Part shown: positions 1 to 9,397 of the stretch, piece after piece | Numbering within the stretch: position 1 is the stretch's first letter | How the letters are laid out: each line of letters opens with the position of its first letter | Assembly (NCBI RefSeq): GCF_013349995.1 | Contig: NZ_JABVXF010000004.1 | Span: forward strand, 124,001 to 188,000 | Direction of reading: 5' to 3' | DNA from: Pseudoalteromonas sp. 0303 | GTDB taxonomy: Bacteria; Pseudomonadota; Gammaproteobacteria; Enterobacterales; Alteromonadaceae | Length of the DNA: 64,000 nt | The notes under the pieces: model-generated | Told to the model about the DNA's origin: nothing | Database searches by the model: none | Seen by the model: only the letters and a program-made list of their open reading frames with translations | Translations under genes and position numbers: made by a program

Positions 1-1
1 C

Positions 2-613
2 ATTTATGGTGATCAGCGTTTAGCACGTGAACAAGCTAAGCATTGGCACTTTTGGCTGCCTTTATTTGCCTATTACACCGGTGCCTACAGCGATGAAATT
101 GGCCATTTAACCCTTGATAATATTGTCACCCTTGATGGAATTCGCTGCTTTGATTTTCATACACATGGCAAGATAAAACCCCGCTATGTGCCTATCCACA
201 ATGCATTACTCGATGCAGGACTTGACCAATACTTAGGCTATTTAAATGAACAAAATCAGCAACGACTGATGTTTGATTTACCCGCTAAATCTGGTCGCTA
301 CAGCGAAAAAGTACGTATTTGGTTTTCGGGTGAAGGTGAACGCGCTGGTTATTTACAAAAGTGCGCTATTCCTACTGTTGATCAGCAAGGTATGAAAACC
401 GCGATAAGCAGTTTACGGCTCAACTTTGAACAACAAGTGCGAATTCATGCACTGCAAGCCAACTGCAAAGATGCCTTTAACTACTTGCTTGGTTTTAAAG
501 ATTTCAACGAGCAACGCTTTGCTGATATGCAGTTATTAAATACCGTGCTGCAAAACATACGACAAATAAACCCGCAACTGCATTGGCAGCGTTTCATTGA
601 CCGCCATAATTAA
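2..613 (+). CDS. Degenerate tyrosine-recombinase-like protein (partial, 5' end outside window)
   Basis: The reading frame is open from the window edge, giving the last 203 residues. The layout follows the catalytic domain of phage-type integrases: a segment TGAYSDEI where active enzymes have TGARxxEI, a basic beta-turn (KIKPRYVPIH), SSLRLNF where the HxxR box sits, and LLGF followed by RFAD where the LGH and RY(A/G) nucleophile segments are expected. The first Arg, the HxxR His, the late His and the Tyr nucleophile are therefore replaced by Tyr, Ser, Phe and Phe; only the second Arg remains. Family membership is inferred from this pattern. The protein is probably inactive in recombination and may be a DNA-binding remnant. 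No att site or other phage gene is seen nearby. Confidence 0.6.
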   Translation: MYGDQRLAREQAKHWHFWLPLFAYYTGAYSDEIGHLTLDNIVTLDGIRCFDFHTHGKIKPRYVPIHNALLDAGLDQYLGYLNEQNQQRLMFDLPAKSGRYSEKVRIWFSGEGERAGYLQKCAIPTVDQQGMKTAISSLRLNFEQQVRIHALQANCKDAFNYLLGFKDFNEQRFADMQLLNTVLQNIRQINPQLHWQRFIDRHN

Positions 614-725
614 CTGACAAACTTTGTTACTAACTATTTATTACTGTTCAAATTAAAACCTGATAGCATGGTGATTCGCCCCTCATAGCAGGTGCCTTTC
701 TAACAACAAAAAATCAGGGATACTT

Positions 726-3296
726 ATGTTCTTAAAAAGCCTATTAACGGTGAGTGTTGCACTTGCTGTTAGCTCTGCCCATGCCAATGAATATGTTATC
801 GAAAAGCTTGCCAAGCCTAGCTCACAACAAGTAGAACTTACGCTTGATCCTGCCAAAGACAATTTTTCTGGTCATACCGAAATTGCTTTAGAGGTTCTAA
901 AAGCAACGAATTATATCGAATTAAACGGTATTGATTATGCAGTTAGCATGGCGAAAATTTTAGGTGCAGAAAACTGTGACCTAAGTGCTGAAATGCTAAA
1001 AACAGGCAAAGTTAAATTCGCTTGTGAAGAAAAAATTCAGCCAGGTAAATACACTTTAAAAGTTGATTTTACCGCACCTTATAACCGTCAAAGTGTTGGT
1101 TTATATAAAACTTTAGATCAAGGCACACCTTATCTTTTCACGCAATTTGAAATGAGCGATGCGCGTCGTGCATTCCCGGTTTTTGACGAGCCAAGTTATA
1201 AAATTCCATTTCAGCTAACTATCACAGCGCCAACATCACAAAAAGTGTATGCCAATACACCGGTTTTAAAAACCAAAGTTGATGGCGATATGACAACGCA
1301 CTTTTTCGACAAAACGCCACCGATTCCTTCGTACTTAGTCGCTATGGCTGTGGGCCCGTTTGAAGAGCTTGAAATTAAAGGCATGCCAATCCCTGGCCGT
1401 GTACTGACTCCTCAAGGTAAAATTCACCTTGCTGATTACGCAAAAGAAAATATGCCGCGTGTGTTAAAAGCCCTAGAAGATTATTTTGGCATTCCTTACG
1501 TATATAAAAAGCTAGACTCAGTGGCAGTGCCAGAGTTTCCATTTGGCGCAATGGAAAACGCAGGCCTAGTGACTTATCGTGAAGACATTTTACTAGTAGA
1601 CCTAGCAACAGCAACGCGCAGCAAAAAAGAGCGTAATGTATCAATCATTGCCCATGAGTTAGCGCACCAGTGGTACGGTAACCTAGTGACTATGAAGTGG
1701 TGGAATGATTTATGGTTAAACGAAGCATTCGCAAGCTGGATGGCAGCGAAAATCACTGCACAAATCAACCCAGAATTTGAGTCGCACTTAGACTTACCAC
1801 AAAACCATGTGATGGCACTAGATGCGCGTCTAAGTACTAAACCTATTCGTAAACCAATCAAGACTGAAGCTGATATCATGGATGGCCTTGGCCTTGCTTA
1901 CAGTAAAGGGAGTGCGGTTTTATCTATGGTTGAAAACTGGATTGGCGAAGAGGCATTCCAGCAAGGTATTCGTGCTTACTTGAAGAAATTCTCGTATAAA
2001 AATGCAGAAGCTGCTGATCTATGGCAAGCACTAGGCGAAGCGTCTAATAAAGATGTGGCAAGTGTTCTTAAATCGTTTATCGAACAGTCATCTTTCCCAC
2101 TTATTAAAGTAACGCAAGATGGCAAGAAAATTAATATTAGCCAAAGCCGCTTTGTAAATGCTGGCGTTGATGCACCTGCACAACTGTGGAATGTTCCGGT
2201 TGCAATTAAGTATGGTGCGGGCGACAAAGTTAAAACCGCAAGTGTACTGCTGAATAAAGAAACACAGCAACTAACTCTCGACTTTGAACCTGAGTGGATC
2301 TACCCAGATCAAGGTGCCATGGGTTATTACCGCTGGGTATTAGATGATGCTCAGTTTAATGCCCTGTTAGAGAACGCTGCTGACAAGCTAACGGTACGTG
2401 AGCGCTTAGCGCTACTTTCTGCGGTTGATTCATTACTTGATGCAGGTGTTATCTCTGCGGCTCACTTAATGCAAACTTTAGAAGCCTTTGTGAGTGATGC
2501 TCACCCATTAGTAGCAAACACAGCGTTAGGTTACCTTACTTCTCAAAAACGCGTATTCGAAGACGACAGCAACCTTGACTTATGGCCTAAGTTTATCCGT
2601 AACAGCATTGCACCAGCTGCTAAACAATATGGTTTAACAGCAAAAGCAGGTGAAGATGCAGCGGTATCGCAATTGCGTGCGCAAGTTATTGCCCGTTTAG
2701 GTTTTGATGGCCAAGATCAAAAAGTCATTGATACTGCAAAAGCACAAGCGGCACTGTACTTAAACAACCCTGAAAATGTTGACCCATATTTAGCCTCAAC
2801 TTACTTAAACCTTGCGGCTTACCATGGCGATGCGAAGTTACTTAAAAAGTACAAGCAAACCTTTAAAACGACCAAAGATCCACAAGTGCGTACTAAGATG
2901 CTGGCAGCGATGGGTTACTTTGGTAAACCTGAGTTACAAAAAGCGGTTCTAGAGTACAGCTTAACAGATAACGTAACAGCCTCTGATATGCGTACGTTAT
3001 TAGGTGGTTTAGGCTATGGTAAAGAACGTGAAGCACTGTTTATTGAGTGGATTTACAACAATTACGATGCCATCACTAAGAACTTACCGCCGTTCTTTGT
3101 ACCAAACTTACCGTTCTTCACGACAGCAAGCTGTGATGCGAAAAGCCTAGAGAAAACCAAAACCTTCTTCAACGATAAAATCACTGAAGTACCAGGTTAT
3201 GCACGTTCTCTTAGTAAGCTTGAAGAAAGCATTAATGATTGTATTGCACTGAAAAACCGTGAGTTAAGCTCGGTGAATAGCTTCCTTAAGCGCTAA
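726..3296 (+). CDS. Exported M1-family zinc aminopeptidase
   Basis: This 856-residue protein begins with a typical signal peptide (about residues 1-20, cleavage after SSAHA), so it acts in the periplasm or outside the cell. The substrate motif FGAMEN and the zinc motif HELAH (about residues 310-314), followed 18 residues later by the NEAF glutamate, identify an M1 gluzincin aminopeptidase that removes N-terminal residues from peptides. A long helical C-terminal region follows, as in the ERAP/PepN type. The start has a GGGA ribosome site eight bases upstream. It stands alone and ends at a strong terminator. It fits the peptide-degrading theme seen again at 42-56 kb. The family is certain; the residue preference cannot be read from sequence. 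Confidence 0.93.
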   Translation: MFLKSLLTVSVALAVSSAHANEYVIEKLAKPSSQQVELTLDPAKDNFSGHTEIALEVLKATNYIELNGIDYAVSMAKILGAENCDLSAEMLKTGKVKFACEEKIQPGKYTLKVDFTAPYNRQSVGLYKTLDQGTPYLFTQFEMSDARRAFPVFDEPSYKIPFQLTITAPTSQKVYANTPVLKTKVDGDMTTHFFDKTPPIPSYLVAMAVGPFEELEIKGMPIPGRVLTPQGKIHLADYAKENMPRVLKALEDYFGIPYVYKKLDSVAVPEFPFGAMENAGLVTYREDILLVDLATATRSKKERNVSIIAHELAHQWYGNLVTMKWWNDLWLNEAFASWMAAKITAQINPEFESHLDLPQNHVMALDARLSTKPIRKPIKTEADIMDGLGLAYSKGSAVLSMVENWIGEEAFQQGIRAYLKKFSYKNAEAADLWQALGEASNKDVASVLKSFIEQSSFPLIKVTQDGKKINISQSRFVNAGVDAPAQLWNVPVAIKYGAGDKVKTASVLLNKETQQLTLDFEPEWIYPDQGAMGYYRWVLDDAQFNALLENAADKLTVRERLALLSAVDSLLDAGVISAAHLMQTLEAFVSDAHPLVANTALGYLTSQKRVFEDDSNLDLWPKFIRNSIAPAAKQYGLTAKAGEDAAVSQLRAQVIARLGFDGQDQKVIDTAKAQAALYLNNPENVDPYLASTYLNLAAYHGDAKLLKKYKQTFKTTKDPQVRTKMLAAMGYFGKPELQKAVLEYSLTDNVTASDMRTLLGGLGYGKEREALFIEWIYNNYDAITKNLPPFFVPNLPFFTTASCDAKSLEKTKTFFNDKITEVPGYARSLSKLEESINDCIALKNRELSSVNSFLKR

Positions 3297-3312
3297 TTAA
3301 AGCAAATGCAAA

Positions 3313-3333
3313 AAGGGCCACAATGTGGCCCTT
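3313..3333. terminator. Bidirectional intrinsic terminator
   Basis: A 9-bp stem (AAGGGCCAC / GTGGCCCTT) with a 3-nt loop is followed by T6 on the plus strand and T4 on the minus strand. It lies between the convergent aminopeptidase gene and the small minus-strand gene whose stop codon is just beyond. Confidence 0.9.
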
Positions 3334-3335
3334 TT

Positions 3336-3701
3336 TTATTGCGCTAAAATAGCAGTTAACTTAGTTATAAATTGCTCTGCAGCTTCAGGTGAGGTGACTT
3401 TAAATGCAATACCATAATGAATGGGTTGTGCACTTTTATGAATGCGAGTTGGAAAACGGGTCATTTCACTACTGTGAAAGTAGTCTTTGATACGCGTAAT
3501 GCCCTCTATTGACTCAAAATCAGCACTGAATACTTCAAATATAGGTCTAATAACAATTTTAGCCTGGCCACTTTGCTCATGAACATAAAATGCCTCTTTT
3601 GAGCTAGCTGGCATAAATTCGTTAATATTTTTAATCTTAAAATTACTGCGGCAGCCCGCTTTAACCAGCTGTACACTCACTTGCTCGGCAGAAAAAGACA
3701 A
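3336..3701 (-). CDS. Small conserved-looking hypothetical protein (121 aa)
   Basis: I do not recognise this family. The protein is soluble, with no signal peptide or membrane helix, and alternates beta-type and helical stretches (KAFYV, AKIVIRPIF, GIAFKVTSPEAAEQFITKL). The first codon is TTG, supported by an AAGGAA ribosome site six bases upstream; the next in-frame candidate, a GTG seven codons on, lacks such a site. The coding-like composition, proper start signals and a terminator right after the stop argue for a real gene. It is followed upstream by another minus-strand gene for an exported beta-propeller protein, with a 65-bp gap, so the two may be co-transcribed. Function unknown. Confidence 0.6.
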   Translation of the reverse strand: MSFSAEQVSVQLVKAGCRSNFKIKNINEFMPASSKEAFYVHEQSGQAKIVIRPIFEVFSADFESIEGITRIKDYFHSSEMTRFPTRIHKSAQPIHYGIAFKVTSPEAAEQFITKLTAILAQ

Positions 3702-3766
3702 AGGCGTTCCTTACATATAACGTGGATAGTTTAGCCACAGTACAGCAATCAGGCAAAAACCGTTAC

Positions 3767-4636
3767 TCATTTATTACATACAAATGCCAGTTTGCTCTGT
3801 TTGTAATTTAACCGTGAGATTGAACCATCACAAAAGCGTCTTAAATCAAGCCACTGTGATACCACTTCAGGCTCTGTAAGGCTGCGCTTATGAACTCGAT
3901 TATTAACCGCATAAGCCACAGTGTCTTTGTCAATTAAAGCAAAGTCTTGCACCGACTCAGGTAATCTAAATAAATCACTAACTTCCTCAGTTTGCGGCGC
4001 AAAGCGTGCAACCCAATGTTGGTTGTTTTTGTTATAACTAAATAAATAACTGTTTGTGTGCTTATCAAAAATTAAAGTACGGCCAATATCACCGGCAATG
4101 ACACGCGGTTTAGCAGCTGCAACACGAGTGTATTGCAATGTATGCGGCTCACCTAAGATAAACATGATCAGGTCTTCATCAGCGCCCCAAGCGTGGTAGC
4201 CAACCGGCTCAATCCATTCAAAAACTCGGCTAGCAACAGATTCTTCTGCTAATGGATACTGCCATAACTTTTGCTTGCCATCTGCTTCGACCACGATTGC
4301 CGACAAGGCTTGCTGATTTGGCATCAGCGTAGGCGAGTATTCACTGACAGGCGTGTTGGTGATATTCACGCTGCTCTTAGATGTAAAGTCATAAAACGCA
4401 ATATCGGTTTGTGACTGGCCATTTTCGTCAACAACCTCATGGGTATAGTAAAGCCCTGTATCAACTAAAAATGGTTGATTATTATAAGCTTTATCATCTG
4501 TTACTCGCGACACCTGCATGCCATATGGGGTGTCTAACTCGGCAAGTAATATTTCGCTTTTAGGCATCGCTGCATGTACGTGACTGGTAAAAAATGTCCC
4601 TGCTGCGACGAAAAGTAAAGACGAAATCAATTTCAT
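3767..4636 (-). CDS. Exported TolB/WD40-like beta-propeller protein
   Basis: The 289-residue product has a clear signal peptide (about residues 1-22, ending HVHAA) and is predicted periplasmic. The mature part consists of repeated short beta-strand blocks of the PD40/TolB kind, for example SEYSPTLMPNQQALSAIVVE and similar YSP-type segments, which suggests a small propeller. Two cysteines near the C-terminus (RFCDG, AFVCNK) could form a disulfide. No catalytic motif is visible. Family assignment as beta-propeller is inference from the repeat pattern; binding partner is unknown. A role in sensing or scaffolding in the periplasm is possible but not shown. Confidence 0.6.
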   Translation of the reverse strand: MKLISSLLFVAAGTFFTSHVHAAMPKSEILLAELDTPYGMQVSRVTDDKAYNNQPFLVDTGLYYTHEVVDENGQSQTDIAFYDFTSKSSVNITNTPVSEYSPTLMPNQQALSAIVVEADGKQKLWQYPLAEESVASRVFEWIEPVGYHAWGADEDLIMFILGEPHTLQYTRVAAAKPRVIAGDIGRTLIFDKHTNSYLFSYNKNNQHWVARFAPQTEEVSDLFRLPESVQDFALIDKDTVAYAVNNRVHKRSLTEPEVVSQWLDLRRFCDGSISRLNYKQSKLAFVCNK

Positions 4637-4777
4637 GTTGTTCTCTCGTTTTAATTTTTATCAGCCCATGATAGCGTTAATTAATCCGCCAGTCACTTGA
4701 CCTTACCATGCTCGACCTTTATAACTAGGACGTGTTCGTTTTTTATCAGTTTCTACTGATTGATTTTATGCACGATA

Positions 4778-4846
4778 ATACCAATCGAGCTAAGTAACTG
4801 ACCATTTAACACGCTAGAATGGTTAACAATTCAAGCCGACTGGTAT
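4778..4846. repeat. Short palindromic intergenic element
   Basis: Outer arms ATACCAATCGAGC and GCCGACTGGTAT are near-perfect inverted repeats, and an inner pair ACCATT/AATGGT lies between them. The ends resemble those of the larger palindromic element at 42161-42320 (TACCAAT...ATTGGTA), which suggests a shared family of small repeats. It sits just upstream of prkB and may lie in its leader RNA. Confidence 0.5.
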
Positions 4847-4866
4847 CAACAATAACGAGAATAATT

Positions 4867-5766
4867 ATGTCAGCTAAACACCCTATCATCGCTATTACCG
4901 GTTCATCTGGGGCGGGGACTACTACAACCACCAATGCGATTAAGCACATTTTTAGAAGCTTAAGCATTGATGCAGCCTTCATCGAAGGCGATAGCTTTCA
5001 TCGTTATACACGTCCAGAAATGGATAAAAAAGTCCGTGAAGCACAACAAGAAGGCAAGCATATTAGCTACTTTGGCCGAGAAGCTAACGATTTTGGCGCC
5101 CTTGAGGAGCTTTTTTATCAATATGGCGAAACCGGGCAAGGTAAAATCAGACGCTACTTACATACTTTCGACGAAGCGGTCCCTTATAACCAATTACCGG
5201 GCACCTTTACCCCTTGGCAAGACTTAGAATCAAATACAGATATCTTATTCTATGAAGGTCTACATGGTGGTGCTGTCGATGAGAATCATGATGTTGCTAA
5301 GCATGTCGATTTATTGATTGGTATGGTGCCTATTATCAACCTTGAGTGGATCCAAAAGCTCATTCGCGATACCTCGGAACGAGGCCACTCTCGTGAAGCG
5401 GTAATGGGCTCTATTGTGCGCTCGATGGACGATTACATAAATCATATTACTCCGCAGTTTTCGCGTACTCATATTAACTTCCAGCGAGTGCCAACGGTTG
5501 ATACCTCAAACCCATTCAGCGCAAAAGATATTCCTTCTTTAGACGAAAGCTTTGTTGTTATTCGCTTTCGTGGCATAGATGACGTCGATTTTCCGTACTA
5601 TTTGAGCATGATTGAAGGCAGCTTTATGTCTCGTATCAATACCCTTGTGGTACCTGGAGGCAAAATGGGTTTAGCTATGGAGCTTGTGTTAACCCCATTG
5701 ATCAAAGATATTATTTTGAAAAAACGCGCCCTTGAAAATTTAGCCCCGGTTGACTTGCCGATTTAA
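4867..5766 (+). CDS. prkB: Phosphoribulokinase-like P-loop kinase PrkB
   Basis: The 299-residue protein carries a P-loop variant (GSSGAGTTTTT, near residue 12) and the conserved blocks EGDSFHRYTRPEMD, HISYFGREANDFG and RDTSERGHSREAV, matching by recall almost residue for residue the Escherichia coli PrkB protein. The start was set at ATG 4867 (MSAKHPIIAITGS), as in E. coli, rather than the upstream in-frame ATG at 4819, which has no ribosome site and would run through a palindromic repeat. PrkB proteins are related to phosphoribulokinase and uridine kinase, but no Calvin cycle gene is near; the in vivo substrate is not established. The next gene, yjjX, begins 49 bases after the stop. Confidence 0.9.
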   Translation: MSAKHPIIAITGSSGAGTTTTTNAIKHIFRSLSIDAAFIEGDSFHRYTRPEMDKKVREAQQEGKHISYFGREANDFGALEELFYQYGETGQGKIRRYLHTFDEAVPYNQLPGTFTPWQDLESNTDILFYEGLHGGAVDENHDVAKHVDLLIGMVPIINLEWIQKLIRDTSERGHSREAVMGSIVRSMDDYINHITPQFSRTHINFQRVPTVDTSNPFSAKDIPSLDESFVVIRFRGIDDVDFPYYLSMIEGSFMSRINTLVVPGGKMGLAMELVLTPLIKDIILKKRALENLAPVDLPI

Positions 5767-5815
5767 CTCACTCGGGTACACTGCTGACTCTGGTGAAAAC
5801 AATGGAGTCGTCGGC

Positions 5816-6355
5816 TTGAAACAAACTTTACGTGTTATTGTTGGTTCAAAGAACCCCGTTAAAATTAACGCGGCTAAACATGTCTTTAGTCTTTATTTCC
5901 CAAATCATACCATTGAATGTAAAGGTGAAGATGCACCTTCTGGTGTGCCTGATCAGCCGCTAGGCGAAGATGAAACCCGTATCGGCGCTGAAAATCGTGT
6001 TAAGTATTGCCAAGATCACTTTGACGCCGACTTTTATGCAGCAATGGAAGGCGGCGCAGAACAATTTAGTTATGGCGCTGCAACCTTTGCCTTTGTAGTG
6101 ATTGCAAACAAGCAGCAATTTAGCGTTGGTCGCAGTAGTAACCTACCGTTACCGCAACCTTTTTACGATGCCTTGCTAGCTGGTAAAGAACTAGGTGATG
6201 TCATGGATGAGGCATTCAATACCGTTAATATCAAACAACAAGGTGGTGCTATTGGCTTATTAACCAATCATCTTGCCACGCGCGAAAGTACTTATGTACA
6301 AGCGCTGACATTGGCCATGGCGCCATTTTCACACCCTACCCTATTCAACCAGTAA
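5816..6355 (+). CDS. yjjX: Inosine/xanthosine triphosphatase YjjX
   Basis: The product hydrolyses non-canonical ITP and XTP, protecting nucleotide pools. The N-terminal block VGSKNPVKINA and the segment EDETRIGAENR, with AAMEGG and GAATFAFVV further on, are typical of the YjjX (NTPase_I-T) family, usually about 170-180 residues. The start is placed at a TTG (5816), giving 179 residues: a GGAG ribosome site lies eight bases upstream and homology begins immediately (MKQTLRVIVGS). A longer frame from an ATG at 5750 would overlap the end of prkB and adds non-homologous residues. It lies between prkB and yjjG, and both yjjX and yjjG act in nucleotide pool cleaning. Confidence 0.9.
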   Translation: MKQTLRVIVGSKNPVKINAAKHVFSLYFPNHTIECKGEDAPSGVPDQPLGEDETRIGAENRVKYCQDHFDADFYAAMEGGAEQFSYGAATFAFVVIANKQQFSVGRSSNLPLPQPFYDALLAGKELGDVMDEAFNTVNIKQQGGAIGLLTNHLATRESTYVQALTLAMAPFSHPTLFNQ

Positions 6356-6366
6356 TTAGGATAACC

Positions 6367-7041
6367 ATGAAGTATAGCCACGTATTATTCGATGCAGATG
6401 AAACGCTATTTAGTTTTAATGCATTCGAAGGTTTAAAAGTGATGTTTGCACATTACGGCGTAGAATTTACTGAGTCAGATTATCATCATTACCAAGCAAC
6501 CAATAAGCCGCTTTGGGTTGCTTATCAAAAGCATGAAATTACCGCCAGTGAGCTACAGATAACTCGCTTTACAGAATGGGCTAATAGACTCGATGTGCCA
6601 GCAAAAGAGCTTAACGATGGCTTCTTGGATGCTATGGCCTCTCTTTGTGTGCCATTACCTGGTGCAGTTGACTTGCTTACAAAGTTAAAACCACACGCCA
6701 AGCTAGGTATTATTACCAATGGGTTTGATAAGTTACAACAAAAACGCCTAGAGCACACCGGTTTACAGGATATGTTCGATTGGCTGGTTATTTCAGAGTT
6801 AGTCGGTAAAGCAAAACCTGCCCCAGAGATTTTTCAACATACATTTCAATTGATGGGGAATCCGCCAAAAGAGCAGATTTTAATGGTAGGTGATACCGCT
6901 GCCAGTGATATTTTAGGTGGTCACAATGTGGGTATCGACACGTGTTGGTTACAACACCCGGGAGTTGAGCTACCAGAGGATATTAAACCAACTTATCAAA
7001 TCAATCAGTTGGTCGAGCTTGAAGCTATTCTAGGGTTATAA
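6367..7041 (+). CDS. yjjG: Pyrimidine 5'-nucleotidase YjjG (HAD superfamily)
   Basis: This 224-residue HAD hydrolase dephosphorylates pyrimidine monophosphates, including non-canonical ones, in the cytoplasm. HAD motif I is FDADETLF (residues 8-15), motif II IITNGF, and the motif III/IV region GKAKPAPEIF with MVGDTAASDI. The overall sequence closely follows recalled E. coli YjjG, including NKPLWVAYQ in the cap domain. An AGGA site precedes the ATG by six bases, and the gene starts 11 bases after yjjX, so the two are probably co-transcribed. A bidirectional terminator follows. Confidence 0.92.
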   Translation: MKYSHVLFDADETLFSFNAFEGLKVMFAHYGVEFTESDYHHYQATNKPLWVAYQKHEITASELQITRFTEWANRLDVPAKELNDGFLDAMASLCVPLPGAVDLLTKLKPHAKLGIITNGFDKLQQKRLEHTGLQDMFDWLVISELVGKAKPAPEIFQHTFQLMGNPPKEQILMVGDTAASDILGGHNVGIDTCWLQHPGVELPEDIKPTYQINQLVELEAILGL

Positions 7042-7063
7042 ATCTTGATAATAGTTTGGCAAA

Positions 7064-7091
7064 AAAAATGACGCTTAAAGCGTCATTTTTT
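7064..7091. terminator. Bidirectional intrinsic terminator between yjjG and lpxC
   Basis: The stem ATGACGCT/AGCGTCAT with loop TAA is flanked by A-rich sequence on the left and T6 on the right, so it can end transcription of yjjG on the plus strand and of the lpxC end of the division cluster on the minus strand. Confidence 0.88.
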
Positions 7092-7112
7092 ATAACTGTA
7101 ATATGCTTGCGA

Positions 7113-8024
7113 TTAAGCTGTCGCTACTTCTAGGCCTGGTGCTGGCATAGTCACTGGGGTATCGAATGTTGCCCATTCCCATGCTGACTCAGTCGCCATA
7201 ATTTTACGAAGTAGTTTATTGTTTAAATCATGGCCTGATTTATAAGCCGTGATTTTACCTAGAATGTTGTGGCCTGTCATAAACATATCGCCCACACAGT
7301 CTAAGATCTTGTGTTTAACAAACTCATCGCTGTAACGTAAGCCGTTTGGATTTAGTACTTTAAACTCATCCAATACAACTGCGTTATCCATGCTACCACC
7401 TAATGCTAGGTTGTTAGCGTGCATATACTCGATATCTTTCATAAAGCCGAAAGTACGTGCGCGGCTGATTTCTTCAGTGAAGCTTTGTGCCGTGATATCT
7501 AAACCGATACGTTGGCGGCTTTCATTGATTGCTGGGTGATCAAACGCAATTTCAAAATCGATGTGGAAACCATCGTATGGTTCGATCTCAGCCCATTTAT
7601 CGCCTTCTTCAATGCGTACTTTTTCTTTAATACGAATAAAGCGCTTAGCTGCATTTACTTCTTTAATGCCGCCTTTTTGTAACAAATAGATGAATGGTAA
7701 TGCACTACCATCCATAATTGGTACTTCTGAGCTGTCTAATTCAACAATTAGATTATCAATACCCATTGCCGCTACCGCCGCAATAAGGTGCTCAGTCGTT
7801 GATAAGCGAACGCCATCTTTGTTTGTTAAACAGGTACATAATTGCGTATCACCAACGGCTTCTGGTGTTGTTTCAAAATCAACAACCGGATCAAGGTCTA
7901 CGCGACGAAATACTATCCCAGTATTTGCGCTCGCAGGTCGGAGAGTAATAGTGACCTTCTCACCTTTATGAAGTCCAATTCCTATGGCTTTGACTACTTC
8001 TGCAATCGTACGCTGTTTAATCAT
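7113..8024 (-). CDS. lpxC: UDP-3-O-acyl-N-acetylglucosamine deacetylase LpxC
   Basis: LpxC catalyses the committed, zinc-dependent deacetylation in lipid A synthesis. The 303-residue protein shows the zinc ligands in TTEHLI (His), and [10 protein letters not shown] (His and Asp), the catalytic KSGHDLNNK histidine, and the FDHPAI and SRARTFGF blocks typical of the family. The start at ATG 8024 (MIKQRTIAE) matches E. coli; a GTG four codons upstream (8036) is possible but does not fit homology, and AAGTGAG upstream of the ATG can serve as ribosome site. It is the last gene of the dcw cluster, separated from ftsZ by about 100 bases, as in E. coli. Confidence 0.96.
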   Translation of the reverse strand: MIKQRTIAEVVKAIGIGLHKGEKVTITLRPASANTGIVFRRVDLDPVVDFETTPEAVGDTQLCTCLTNKDGVRLSTTEHLIAAVAAMGIDNLIVELDSSEVPIMDGSALPFIYLLQKGGIKEVNAAKRFIRIKEKVRIEEGDKWAEIEPYDGFHIDFEIAFDHPAINESRQRIGLDITAQSFTEEISRARTFGFMKDIEYMHANNLALGGSMDNAVVLDEFKVLNPNGLRYSDEFVKHKILDCVGDMFMTGHNILGKITAYKSGHDLNNKLLRKIMATESAWEWATFDTPVTMPAPGLEVATA

Positions 8025-8128
8025 AGGTTCGCTCACTTATAGTTACAGTTAGACGGCGAATTGTATCATAAATACATCCAGCTGCCAATTTGTTTATTTA
8101 TCGAACAAAATAACCAGTAAAAGTCTAT

Positions 8129-9376
8129 TTAGTCAGCTTGCTTTCTAAGAAAAGCAGGGATATCGAAATAATCTCCCCCTTCTGACTTATCAGATTTTTT
8201 GCTGCTCTCAGTGCTGCTAGATACTGAGCTGCTCGTTGTACTTTGTTGTACTGGCTCTTGCTTTTCAGACGCAGATGATATGCTTACATCATCGCTGCTA
8301 CCTTGACTTGCAAAGCTTGGTACATACATGCTGCTAGTTGTTTGGTTCATTGAGCTTTGTACATCAGAACCTGATGCTTTCTTAAAGCCATTATCAACAA
8401 TACCAAACTGTGGACGACGATCACCACCTAAACCTGTTGCAACAACCGTTACACGTAACTCGTCGCTCATTTCAGGGTCAATTACCGCACCCACAACCAC
8501 TGTTGCGTTTTCTGACGCAAGTGCTTTAACGTGGTTACCAACAATTTCAAATTCTTCAATCGCAATATCCATACCTGCAGTGATATTAACTAGGATACCT
8601 TTAGCACCTGTTAAATCGACATCTTCAAGTAGTGGGCTTGAGATAGCCGCTTCTGCTGCTTCTTGCGCACGGTCAGGACCAGACGCAGATGCTGTGCCCA
8701 TCATCGCAGTACCCATCGCTGACATAACAGTACGTACGTCGGCGAAATCCACGTTGATTAGACCTGAACGTGTGATTAGCTCTGCAATACCTTGTACCGC
8801 ACCAAATAACACGTCATTCGCTTTTGCGAAGGCATCTAATAGTGTAGTGCCTTTGCCTAAAACTTTAAGCAATTTATTGTTCGGAATTGTAATAAGTGAG
8901 TCTACAGTTTCTGACAATTCATTAATGCCTTGTTCAGCAGCTGCAGCACGCTTTTTACCTTCAAAGTCAAACGGGCGCGTTACAACAGCAACCGTTAAAA
9001 TGCCTAACTCTTTAGCAATTTTAGCAACCACTGGCGCAGCACCTGTACCAGTACCACCGCCCATACCAGCTGCGATGAACACCATGTCAGCGCCTTCAAG
9101 GCTGGCACGGATAGTCTCAGCATCTTCTTCAGCAGAGTTACGACCCACTTCAGGATTAGCACCCGCACCTAGACCAGAGGTGATTTGTGTACCTAGCTGT
9201 ACAGTTACATCTGCTGATGAATTACGTAATGCTTGTGCATCCGTATTCGCAGCAATGAAACGTACGCCTTCAATTTGTTGTTTTACCATGTGCTCAACAG
9301 CGTTACCGCCGCCACCGCCCACGCCAATTACTTTAATGACAGCTTCTTCGCTGTGCTGTTCCATCATATCAAACAT
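8129..9376 (-). CDS. ftsZ: Cell division GTPase FtsZ
   Basis: FtsZ polymerises into the cytokinetic ring. The 415-residue product has the tubulin signature [11 protein letters not shown] (about residues 106-116), the glycine loops [10 protein letters not shown] and [11 protein letters not shown] near the N-terminus, a Ser/Gln-rich linker after residue 330, and the conserved C-terminal peptide [14 protein letters not shown] that binds FtsA and ZipA. The ATG has a GGAGAG site seven bases upstream. It follows ftsA by 21 bases in the division operon. The linker is somewhat longer than in E. coli FtsZ (383 residues). Confidence 0.98.
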   Translation of the reverse strand: MFDMMEQHSEEAVIKVIGVGGGGGNAVEHMVKQQIEGVRFIAANTDAQALRNSSADVTVQLGTQITSGLGAGANPEVGRNSAEEDAETIRASLEGADMVFIAAGMGGGTGTGAAPVVAKIAKELGILTVAVVTRPFDFEGKKRAAAAEQGINELSETVDSLITIPNNKLLKVLGKGTTLLDAFAKANDVLFGAVQGIAELITRSGLINVDFADVRTVMSAMGTAMMGTASASGPDRAQEAAEAAISSPLLEDVDLTGAKGILVNITAGMDIAIEEFEIVGNHVKALASENATVVVGAVIDPEMSDELRVTVVATGLGGDRRPQFGIVDNGFKKASGSDVQSSMNQTTSSMYVPSFASQGSSDDVSISSASEKQEPVQQSTTSSSVSSSTESSKKSDKSEGGDYFDIPAFLRKQAD

Positions 9377-9397
9377 GTTTACTCTCCGACTTGAGTC

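Noticed and set aside
1..613. Prophage boundary at the window start
   Set aside because: Only a degenerate integrase-like end is visible, with no phage structural genes or direct-repeat att site within the window.
4819..4866. Upstream ATG for prkB
   Set aside because: It would add residues encoded by a palindromic repeat, lacks a ribosome site and does not match the E. coli N-terminus.
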